Notes under the pieces: model-generated | Database searches by the model: none | The model's input: the letters and a program-made list of their open reading frames with translations, nothing else | What the model was told of the DNA's origin: nothing | Position numbers and translations under genes: made by a program | From: DYTO01 sp040757795 | Lineage (GTDB): Archaea > Hadarchaeota > Hadarchaeia > Hadarchaeales > Hadarchaeaceae | NCBI GenBank assembly: GCA_040757795.1 | Contig: JBFLWG010000057.1 | Span: forward strand, 1 to 6,058 | Direction: 5' to 3' | DNA length: 6,058 nucleotides | Shown here: positions 1 to 5,637 of the stretch, in pieces | Numbering within the stretch: the stretch's first letter is position 1 | Layout of the letters: the number at the start of each line of letters is the position of its first letter

Positions 1-818
1 CGCTCCAGGGAGTCGATGAATGTTTTGTTTTCAGGCCGCCCGCCGCCGTAAGTTATGATTGAGGCAACTGTGTTCTCAAGAAGGTTCCTGTAAGTGAACG
101 TGAACTCCTTCTCAGTCCTTATCAAAGTCGTGCCATTCTCGACAATCGCAGGCCTCCCCTCCACTTGGGACAGAATAAGAGAGTAAGTGCCGTAGCTTCC
201 TCCACCATAGTCCGTCGTGTTTGTTTCATTCAGGGAGGTTGCACTGACATTCGTGGCGCCTTGGGGCAGGACCACCGCCATCCAGCTGTCCCGGTCGTAA
301 ACCGCAAAATCATAATTATACATGCGGGCTATTCCGTTGAAGTATGTCCAGGAGACCTCTTCCTCCGCCCAGATGGACTTTGCCGCGCTCTCGTTATCCG
401 CCCACCCGAACATTATCACCCATTTGTTGTCCCTCCAGCGGGCGACTCCAGGCGCCTTCCAGGAGGCCGTTACTCTCAGGTTTTCGCTCGCGGAAAATCC
501 AGAGAAACTCACAGAAACATTTTCTATTTCCATCCCATACCTCGCAAAAGATTTCCGCAAAGCTTCTGCATAGTCCTTCTCCTGCTGGGCTGCGCCGATC
601 TGGGTCAAAAGGCTTTTCAGGAAGTTGGTGAACTGGGACGGTGGCATCTGAATGGAAACTTCCGCCGTCACGTCCCCGTTTTCATCCAAATAGAAATAAA
701 TGGTATCAGATTCCCCGAACTCGAACGCCCTTTTCCCCCGCGATTGAAAATAGACAACCGATGCGACAATAGCAGCAACAATAATCACAACAGCTGCGGC
801 CAGGACCAATTTTCTCAT
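1..818 (-). CDS. Membrane-anchored extracytoplasmic protein of unknown function (3' end outside window)
   Basis: This open frame runs from ATG at 818 to the left edge without a stop (272 codons seen). I do not recognise the family. The N-terminus (MRK, then a hydrophobic stretch at about residues 4-24, then QSRGKR) looks like an uncleaved signal anchor, leaving the rest outside the membrane. The remainder has alternating, beta-rich character with many Trp, Tyr and Phe residues. Seven N-glycosylation sequons (Asn 100, 142, 190, 197, 200, 228, 264) fit a surface protein, as does the Thr/Asn/Gly-rich stretch at about 189-211. The start is supported by a purine-rich ribosome-binding sequence at 836-827 and by a 1-nt overlap (TAATG) with the stop of the upstream methionine synthase gene. 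That arrangement suggests translational coupling, although no functional link to methionine synthesis is visible. It could be one of the many archaeal pseudopilin-like or surface-domain proteins, but no prepilin-peptidase motif is evident. The frame is solid; the function is unknown. Confidence 0.8.
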   Translation of the reverse strand, partial: MRKLVLAAAVVIIVAAIVASVVYFQSRGKRAFEFGESDTIYFYLDENGDVTAEVSIQMPPSQFTNFLKSLLTQIGAAQQEKDYAEALRKSFARYGMEIENVSVSFSGFSASENLRVTASWKAPGVARWRDNKWVIMFGWADNESAAKSIWAEEEVSWTYFNGIARMYNYDFAVYDRDSWMAVVLPQGATNVSATSLNETNTTDYGGGSYGTYSLILSQVEGRPAIVENGTTLIRTEKEFTFTYRNLLENTVASIITYGGGRPENKTFIDSLE

Positions 819-1822
819 TACTTAAGCCCTCTCCTCACGTTCGCAACCGCCCTGGCGATGGTCTCAAGCTTCCCTATGGACTCCTCCGTGCTCCTGGTCT
901 TCAGCCCGCAGTCCGGGTCTATCCATAGCTGCTCAGGCTTCAGCACTTCAAGAGCGCTCATTATCCGCTTTTCAACCAGCTCCTGGCTCTCGATGACGTG
1001 AGAGTGGACGTCAACCACCCCGAAAGAAAGGTCCTTCGTGAACGGGTGTTTTTTGAACAGGTCGACAAGGTCAAGCTCGGAGTTGGACATCTCTAGGTCG
1101 AAGTTGTCCACCGCCAGATCGAGCATCTTCGGATAGATGAACTCGAAAGCCCCGTAGCAGATGTGGCAGATGAAGTAAGCATCCACGCCCCTCGTGACGA
1201 TGTCCATAGCTTCAACCGCGAACTCCGGCAGTTCTTCAGGCCTGGCCGATAGTGCTGGCTCGTCAACCTGGATTATCTTCGACCCCGCCTTCACTAGGGC
1301 ATCCACCTCCTTGCGGATCACTCCAGCCAGAGCGAGGCAGGCGTCCCCCCTGCTTGGGTAGTGCTCATTGAACGACCAGTCCATCATCGTGTACGGTCCC
1401 GTGAGCATCCCCTTGACAGGCCTCTTCGTGAGCCCCTGCGTGGACTTCCACCAATCCACAGTGACGGGCCCCGGCCACTCTATCTCCCCGCTGATTATCG
1501 GCTTCCTGTAGTATCGGTTGCCATAGCTCCTCACCAGCCCGCTGGTCCTGAAACCCCCAAGTTTCTCCGCAAAGTAAGCCGCCATGTCCCCTCGGTACAT
1601 CTCCCCGTCCACGAGCACATCGAGGCCAATCCTCTCCTGGGCGGCAATCCACTCTTTGGTCGCCCTGACTTCAAGCTCCCTCAGCTTCTCGCGAGGCATC
1701 TGCCCCGCCGCCGCTTTTTGCCTTGCTTCAAGCAAATACTGCGGCTTTGGGAAGCTCCCGACGCTGGTGGTCGGAAGAATAGGTAAGTTCAGCCCCAGCC
1801 TCTTCAGTTTTTCGCGGCTCAC
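818..1822 (-). CDS. metE: Methionine synthase catalytic core (cobalamin-independent MetE C-terminal domain type)
   Basis: This 334-residue protein corresponds to the C-terminal catalytic barrel of MetE, which transfers a methyl group to homocysteine to make methionine in the cytoplasm. Family motifs occur in order: TTSVGSFPKP (18-27), LVDGE (70-74), the LTGPYT loop (140-145), IIQVDEPAL (183-191), and DPDCGLKTR (302-310). By alignment with E. coli MetE the four zinc ligands are His220 and Cys222 (in CHICY), Glu244 and Cys305, all present. Bacterial MetE is about 750 residues with two barrels; stand-alone cores are common in archaea, where the donor may be a methylcorrinoid or another carrier rather than methyltetrahydropteroyl-triglutamate. 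The donor here cannot be read from sequence. The GTG start at 1822 is chosen because it overlaps the stop of the preceding gene in a GTGA junction, is preceded by a strong ribosome-binding site, and puts the TTSVGSFP motif at the usual distance from the N-terminus. The TAA stop overlaps the next ATG. Confidence 0.95.
   Translation of the reverse strand: MSREKLKRLGLNLPILPTTSVGSFPKPQYLLEARQKAAAGQMPREKLRELEVRATKEWIAAQERIGLDVLVDGEMYRGDMAAYFAEKLGGFRTSGLVRSYGNRYYRKPIISGEIEWPGPVTVDWWKSTQGLTKRPVKGMLTGPYTMMDWSFNEHYPSRGDACLALAGVIRKEVDALVKAGSKIIQVDEPALSARPEELPEFAVEAMDIVTRGVDAYFICHICYGAFEFIYPKMLDLAVDNFDLEMSNSELDLVDLFKKHPFTKDLSFGVVDVHSHVIESQELVEKRIMSALEVLKPEQLWIDPDCGLKTRSTEESIGKLETIARAVANVRRGLK
827..836 (-). 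promoter_or_regulatory. Ribosome-binding site of the membrane-anchored protein gene
   Basis: On the minus strand GAGGAGAGGG ends 8 nt before the ATG at 818 and lies inside the last codons of the methionine synthase core gene. It resembles the archaeal anti-Shine-Dalgarno complement and supports coupled initiation at the TAATG junction. Confidence 0.55.
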
Positions 1823-2799
1823 AGCAACTCCTCCGCCTTTTTGGCCACCTCTGCCACCTTTTGAAGTTTCTTGAAGGCAACCTCCCTGGGCAGGTAGTCA
1901 CCTATCCCACAAGAAGGGGTAATGTACACTCGCGAGCTCCCGACCTTCGGCAGAATTTTCTCAAGCAACTCAAGAACCTCCTGCGTCTGGTCCATCTTTG
2001 TGTTACGCCCGTCAATGACGCCCAACCCAAGGTCCTTTTCGCACCCCGCCATGATTATTTCATCCGCCAAGCATGGGCCGTAAGTGAAGTCGAACAACAG
2101 CCCATCAACAGGCAGCTCAGCGAGCTCAGAGTATATCGACGATGCATCCCCAAAATAAGTGCAGAGCATGATTTCGGCCTGCCCCCTTTCGTCAGCGACG
2201 TCTTCAATTGCAGACGAGAACATCCCCATGTCCCCCGTGTTCTTCAGTATCGCGGGCTCCTCGACTTGTACGATCTCCGCGCCAGCCTTGGAGAGTTCAC
2301 TCACCTCGCGGGCCACAGCACCGGCGAAAGACTCTACCAACGACTTCAGGCCTGCGCTGCTGCGGTTGATCGAAAGCCGGGCCAATGTGTAAGGGCCAGT
2401 TACAACAGCCTTCACGGGTTTTGGAGAGACCCCCTTGGCAAAGCTGAACTCTTTGACAACCGTCGGCCCTTTCCAGGAAACTTCCTCCTTCACGATAGGC
2501 TGCCGGAAGTAGAAGTTCGTGTCGAAAAACCTGAGCAAGCCGTTGACATCGCAACCGAAACCCCGGGAGAAGTGTGAGATTGGGTCGTACCACCTGACCA
2601 AGCCGTCCGTTACAAGTTCAAGCCCCGCCTTCACCTGCTCTTCAATTGCCTCTTTGGCCACCCTCTCCAGCACCTGCTCGAACTCCACATCGGAGAGCTC
2701 TCCCTTTTCCCGTTTTGAGTAAGCCTGCCTGTGGGCCTGCTGCTCCAGGCGATCTCCTATCCGTGGGTAGCTGCTGTGGTTTGCCGCCATTATTTTCAT
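1819..2799 (-). CDS. MetE N-terminal-domain homologue (split methionine synthase partner)
   Basis: This 326-residue protein matches the N-terminal barrel of MetE rather than the catalytic one. Visible motifs are SSYPRIGDR (9-17), VTDGLVRWYDPISHF (63-77), VTGPYTL (133-139), VQVEEPAIL (177-185), TYFGD (214-218), LPVDGLLFDF (229-238), GVIDGRN (260-266) and TPSCGI (294-299). The zinc site is missing: the His-x-Cys pair is replaced by Thr214-Tyr-Phe, the Glu by Asp237, and only Cys297 remains. It is therefore probably not a methyltransferase alone. In two-domain MetE this half helps bind the methyl donor and supports the catalytic half, so I infer it acts with the core encoded immediately downstream. 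ATG 2799 is preferred over ATG 2790 because GAGGT lies 7 nt upstream of it. It is the first gene of the operon and overlaps the core gene by 4 nt. A role as a separate enzyme or methyl-carrier adaptor is possible. Confidence 0.88.
   Translation of the reverse strand: MKIMAANHSSYPRIGDRLEQQAHRQAYSKREKGELSDVEFEQVLERVAKEAIEEQVKAGLELVTDGLVRWYDPISHFSRGFGCDVNGLLRFFDTNFYFRQPIVKEEVSWKGPTVVKEFSFAKGVSPKPVKAVVTGPYTLARLSINRSSAGLKSLVESFAGAVAREVSELSKAGAEIVQVEEPAILKNTGDMGMFSSAIEDVADERGQAEIMLCTYFGDASSIYSELAELPVDGLLFDFTYGPCLADEIIMAGCEKDLGLGVIDGRNTKMDQTQEVLELLEKILPKVGSSRVYITPSCGIGDYLPREVAFKKLQKVAEVAKKAEELL
1828..1834 (-). promoter_or_regulatory. Strong Shine-Dalgarno site deciding the GTG start of the MetE core gene
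   Basis: The minus-strand sequence GGAGGAG ends 5 nt before the GTG at 1822. It lies within the last codons of the upstream gene and supports reinitiation at the GTGA overlap. Confidence 0.7.
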
Positions 2800-2806
2800 G
2801 CAACCA

Positions 2807-2811
2807 ACCTC
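2807..2811 (-). promoter_or_regulatory. Ribosome-binding site of the MetE N-domain gene
   Basis: GAGGT on the minus strand lies 7 nt before the ATG at 2799, which makes that ATG the better start than the in-frame ATG at 2790. Its presence implies a leadered mRNA, so transcription must begin well upstream. Confidence 0.55.
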
Positions 2812-2897
2812 AGTTGGACCTTGGTCTTAAGAAGCTTGGGGAAAGTTGGATGGGACGGTCCAGGCTGGTTGGGGACAGGCGTTGGTGGCGTGCGGAT

Positions 2898-2918
2898 GAT
2901 AAGCATAAACAACTTGTT
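2898..2918 (-). promoter_or_regulatory. Candidate promoter and operator of the methionine synthase operon
   Basis: On the minus strand, GTTTATGCTTATC (2910-2898) is a plausible TATA element that would place the transcript start near 2880 and give a leader of about 80 nt. Its upstream edge overlaps an 11-bp palindrome, AACAACTTGTT (2908-2918), with arms AACAA and TTGTT around one base. A protein bound there would cover the TATA/BRE region and could control the operon. The AT-rich box at 2931-2940 could also serve this strand, since it is nearly symmetric. This is a prediction from pattern only. Confidence 0.3.
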
Positions 2919-2930
2919 CCACCAGCAGAG

Positions 2931-2940
2931 ATAAATATTT
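2931..2940 (+). promoter_or_regulatory. TATA box for the structured RNA
   Basis: ATAAATATTT is a good archaeal TATA element, preceded by a purine-rich stretch (GCAGAG) at the BRE position. The usual spacing of about 25 nt from the centre of the box to the start places the transcript start at about 2958-2962, exactly where the 5' strand of the RNA's closing helix begins. This is the main evidence for plus-strand transcription of that element. Confidence 0.6.
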
Positions 2941-2957
2941 GCGCGCGATAATTTATT

Positions 2958-3163
2958 GCGGCGGGAGCAAGGCCCGCATGACAGGCCTTACCGGAGTCCA
3001 ACGGCTTCGGAGTACGCAGTCGACGTGGCTGACACGGATAACTGCGAACAGCACCTCCCATGTGCGAGGTAGTAATGTGGGCTAGGTCCACGCTGGAAAT
3101 CGCTGGCAACGGAATCCCCACGTTCTGGGCTTGCGGTTGTTACAGAAGGGCCTCGCCCCCGCC
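2958..3163 (+). ncRNA. Candidate structured non-coding RNA of about 206 nt, class unassigned
   Basis: Both flanks are AT-rich and the segment itself is GC-rich. Hand folding gives a closed, branched structure. The ends pair: GGCGGG (2960-2965) with CCCGCC (3158-3163), and inward to GGCCC (2971-2975) with GGGCC (3148-3152), 14 of 16 positions in all with two A-C mismatches. Inside are a hairpin 2991-2998/3003-3010 (8 bp, CAAC loop) and a stem CGCAGT (3015-3020)/ACTGCG (3041-3046) carrying an inner hairpin CGTG/CACG (3024-3036). A long-range helix joins AACAGC (3047-3052) to GTTGTT (3136-3141). Within it lie a hairpin ACCTC/GAGGT (3053-3057/3066-3070) and an 8-bp helix AATGTGGG (3074-3081)/CCCACGTT (3117-3124). 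AAGGCC/GGCCTT (2969-2974/2984-2989) is an alternative to part of the closing helix. No long frame with protein-like features crosses it. It has its own TATA box. SRP RNA is unlikely, because the SRP54-binding loop is absent. A divergent RNase P RNA is possible but lacks a perfect signature. Confidence 0.55.
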
Positions 3164-3173
3164 ACTTGTAGGG

Positions 3174-3181
3174 CATTTATT
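3174..3181 (+). promoter_or_regulatory. TATA-like box of polB
   Basis: The CATTTATT element is centred about 30 nt upstream of the polB ATG at 3208, which predicts a leaderless or very short-leadered mRNA. It begins only 10 nt after the end of the structured RNA. A second AT-rich patch at 3192-3200 is too close to the start to serve as the TATA box. Confidence 0.4.
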
Positions 3182-3207
3182 CCCCGCCGCTGAATATTTT
3201 GGGTGAC

Positions 3208-5637
3208 ATGAAGGGCGTGCTGCTGGACGTCGACTACTCCGAGGAGGAGGAACAGCCGGCCGTCCGCCTTTTTTTCAAGGGCGAGGAGGCATGGGCCGCG
3301 CTGGACGAGAAATTTGAGCAGTTCTTCTTTGTCGAGGCGGAAGATTCGAGGAAAGCACAGAAAATCATTTCAAAGCTTGAGCCGACGGAGCAAGGCAGGA
3401 CAGTCAGGCCGAAATCAACTGAGGTGGTCAAGAGGTTCAGGCTCGGCCGAGAGCTCGACGTGGTAAAAGTGTCCCTGCGGCACCCGGCGGATGTGCACAC
3501 GCTTCGTCACGCCATAAGAAACGAGGTCCCGGGGGTGAAGGATATTTATGAGCACGATATCCCCCCCGCCAGGAGATACCTCATGTTTTCAGGCCTCACC
3601 CCGATGGGAGGCGTGGAAGCGTCTGGGAGGGAAGAGCCCAGGGGCGGGCTGAAAACCATCTTTCTTGACTCCGCCCCGGTTCCGGCCCAAGTTTCGGAAC
3701 CCAAGCTGAACGTGATGAGCTTCGACATAGAGGTCTACAACCCTGCAGGCAGTCCCCGCCCCGGCAAGGACCCGATCATCATGATGAGCCTCGCTGACAA
3801 CAAGGGGTTCCGGAGGGTGATAACATGGAAAGGCGCGAAGGCGGGCGCGGAATACTTGGAGGTCGTCAAGAGCGAGAGGGAGATGCTTGAGAGGTTCATC
3901 CAGATAGTCCAAGAAAGGGATGTCGACATCCTCATGGGATACAACACTGACCTCTTCGACTTTCCTTACATCAAGGAGCGCGCGAGGCAGCTGAAGCTCA
4001 AGCTCACACTTGGGAGAGACGGCTCGGAAGTCGTTTCCAAAAGAAGGCGATTCGCCACGGCGACTAGGATAAGGGGGCGGGTCCATGCAGATGTCTTCAG
4101 CATGGTGAACTTCTTGGCCTCGATAGGGAACATAAGGCTGATCCACTACACACTCGAGGACGTCTACCTCCACATGCTGGGGAAAAAGAAGCCGGATTTC
4201 GAGTTCACCAAGTTCGTCGACGCCTGGGAAAAAGGAGGGGCGCTTTGGAAGGAGCTGGTGGAATACTCTATGTCGGACGCCGACGCGACGCTCGAGCTGG
4301 GGCTGGAGTTGCTACCGCTCTTCATCGAGCTGACGAAACTGGTCGGCCAGTCGCTTTTTGACGTGAGCAGGATGACGTCAGGGCAGCTGGTGGAGTGGCT
4401 CCTGATGGCGGAGGCCCACAAGAGAGGCGAGCTAATCCCTGCGAGGCCGGTGGCGGAAGACCTAGAGGAGCGTTCGGAGGAAACATTTGTGGGGGCTTAT
4501 GTGATGGAGCCCGTGAGGGGGTACCATGAAAACATCGTGGTGTTCGACTTCCGGTCGCTGTACCCGTCGATTATAGTCACCCACAACATTGATCCTTCAA
4601 CTGTCAACTGCAATTGCTGCAAGAAGAGCGACGTCATAGTTGTCCCTGAGCTAGGCTACCACATATGCAAAAACAAGAAGGGGTTCCTCCCAGGCATCGT
4701 CGAGAAGGTCGTCAAGGCTAGGGCGGAGCTGAAAACAGAGCTGAAGAACCTGAAGAAAGGAACGCGAGAGTACGAGTCTCTGAACGCTCGGCAGTGGGCG
4801 CTTAAGATTGTTTCAAATTCATTCTACGGGATGTTGGCTTACCCAAGGGCCAGGTGGTACTCAAAGGAGGCCGCCGAAAGCGTCACGAGCTTCGGAAGAA
4901 ATTACATCTACAAGACTATTGAAATGGCGCGGAACGCGGGCCTCGAGGTAATCTACGGGGACACTGATTCATTATTCAACAAGTTGGGAGACAAAAGCAA
5001 AAAAGACGTGGTTGACATTTTGAAGCAGATAAATGAAAGCCTGCGGGGCATCATCGAGCTGGAGCTGGAGGGATTCTACAAGCGAGGTGTCTTCGTCACA
5101 AAAAAGCGCTACGCAATGATAGGCGAGGACGGAAGGATGGTCGTGAAGGGTCTGGAGTTCGTGCGGCGGGACTGGGCGGCGCTCGCCAAGCGCACGCAGG
5201 AGGCTGTGCTGGAAGCTATCCTTCGCGACGGTTCCAAAGAAAAAGCGGCGAGGATAGTGAAGGAGGTCACAAAAAAAGTGCTTGAAGGGAAGGTGGACCT
5301 CGACGACCTGATAATCTACACGCAGCTGAAGATGCCGATAGAGAGCTACCGTGCAATCGGTCCCCATGTCGCGGCGGCCAAGAAATTGAAGGCGAAGGGA
5401 GTGTCTATCGAGCCCGGCATGATGATAGCTTACGTGGAGGCGAAAGGGGCGGGGAGCATCAGCGACCGGGCCATCCCGGTCGATGAATTCAAGGGGATGA
5501 AGTACGATGCAGACTATTATGTCGACAACCAGATACTTCCCGCGGTCATGAGGATAATGGAGGTTCTGGGATACAACGAGAGCGACCTCAAGTTTGAAAG
5601 ACACAAGCAGACCGGGCTTGAGAAGTTCATAAAATGA
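3208..5637 (+). CDS. polB: Archaeal family B DNA polymerase (replicative, proofreading)
   Basis: The 809-residue enzyme copies DNA and proofreads with a 3'-5' exonuclease. Exonuclease motifs are Exo I FDIE (Asp173, Glu175), Exo II YNTDLFDF (Asp251) and Exo III YSMSDAD (Tyr353, Asp357). Polymerase motifs are A, DFRSLYPSII (Asp447); B, KIVSNSFYG (533-541); C, YGDTDS (Asp585, Asp587); and KKRY (632-635) at the thumb. The C-terminal QTGLEKFIK (801-809) is a PIP box for the PCNA clamp. Against Pyrococcus/Thermococcus polymerases the uracil-sensing pocket keeps Tyr10, Val96, Ile118, Pro119 and Arg123, but the residue matching Pro36 is Gln38. Cys471 and Cys487 match one known disulfide and are joined by Cys468 and Cys470; the second disulfide pair is Ser552 and Ala555. 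ATG 3208 is preferred because it aligns with family N-termini and follows GGTGA; a TTG at 3199 would add three residues. Length is normal and the gene is intact. It converges on and overlaps the Tfx-like gene. Confidence 0.97.
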   Translation: MKGVLLDVDYSEEEEQPAVRLFFKGEEAWAALDEKFEQFFFVEAEDSRKAQKIISKLEPTEQGRTVRPKSTEVVKRFRLGRELDVVKVSLRHPADVHTLRHAIRNEVPGVKDIYEHDIPPARRYLMFSGLTPMGGVEASGREEPRGGLKTIFLDSAPVPAQVSEPKLNVMSFDIEVYNPAGSPRPGKDPIIMMSLADNKGFRRVITWKGAKAGAEYLEVVKSEREMLERFIQIVQERDVDILMGYNTDLFDFPYIKERARQLKLKLTLGRDGSEVVSKRRRFATATRIRGRVHADVFSMVNFLASIGNIRLIHYTLEDVYLHMLGKKKPDFEFTKFVDAWEKGGALWKELVEYSMSDADATLELGLELLPLFIELTKLVGQSLFDVSRMTSGQLVEWLLMAEAHKRGELIPARPVAEDLEERSEETFVGAYVMEPVRGYHENIVVFDFRSLYPSIIVTHNIDPSTVNCNCCKKSDVIVVPELGYHICKNKKGFLPGIVEKVVKARAELKTELKNLKKGTREYESLNARQWALKIVSNSFYGMLAYPRARWYSKEAAESVTSFGRNYIYKTIEMARNAGLEVIYGDTDSLFNKLGDKSKKDVVDILKQINESLRGIIELELEGFYKRGVFVTKKRYAMIGEDGRMVVKGLEFVRRDWAALAKRTQEAVLEAILRDGSKEKAARIVKEVTKKVLEGKVDLDDLIIYTQLKMPIESYRAIGPHVAAAKKLKAKGVSIEPGMMIAYVEAKGAGSISDRAIPVDEFKGMKYDADYYVDNQILPAVMRIMEVLGYNESDLKFERHKQTGLEKFIK

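Larger units (their letters stand above)
2800..2930. other. Non-coding intergenic stretch holding the operon leader
   Basis: No convincing gene is present here. The stretch contains an inverted repeat, GTTGGTGG (2881-2888) with CCACCAGC (2919-2926), which could pair over 8 positions with one G-U. It also contains TGGACC (2815-2820) facing GGTCCA (2854-2859) in the presumed leader of the minus-strand operon. No known riboswitch class is recognisable. Confidence 0.4.

Noticed and set aside
165..1001. 278-codon plus-strand open frame
   Set aside because: It lies opposite the membrane-anchored protein and methionine synthase core genes. Its translation shows no domain or motif, and it crosses the junction of two real genes.
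1861..2577. 238-codon plus-strand open frame
   Set aside because: It is antisense to the MetE N-domain gene, whose frame has clear family motifs. The translation has no recognisable feature and is a product of GC-rich codon use.
2958..3163. SRP (7S) RNA
   Set aside because: The conserved SRP54-binding loop and its GGAA-type tip are not found on either strand. A TGTAAC on the minus strand alone resembles the Alu-domain motif and is not enough.
2958..3163. tRNA, 5S rRNA or box C/D / H/ACA guide RNA
   Set aside because: No T-loop sequence, no 5S signature, no paired C/D boxes. A single ACA near the 3' end is not in the position expected after an H/ACA hairpin.
2810..3176. Two minus-strand frames (2810-3121 and 2988-3176) over the intergenic region
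   Set aside because: They lack family features and ribosome-binding sites, and they overlap a segment better explained by RNA secondary structure.
3589..4173. 194-codon minus-strand open frame
   Set aside because: It is antisense to the polB exonuclease region, which has strong motifs on the plus strand.
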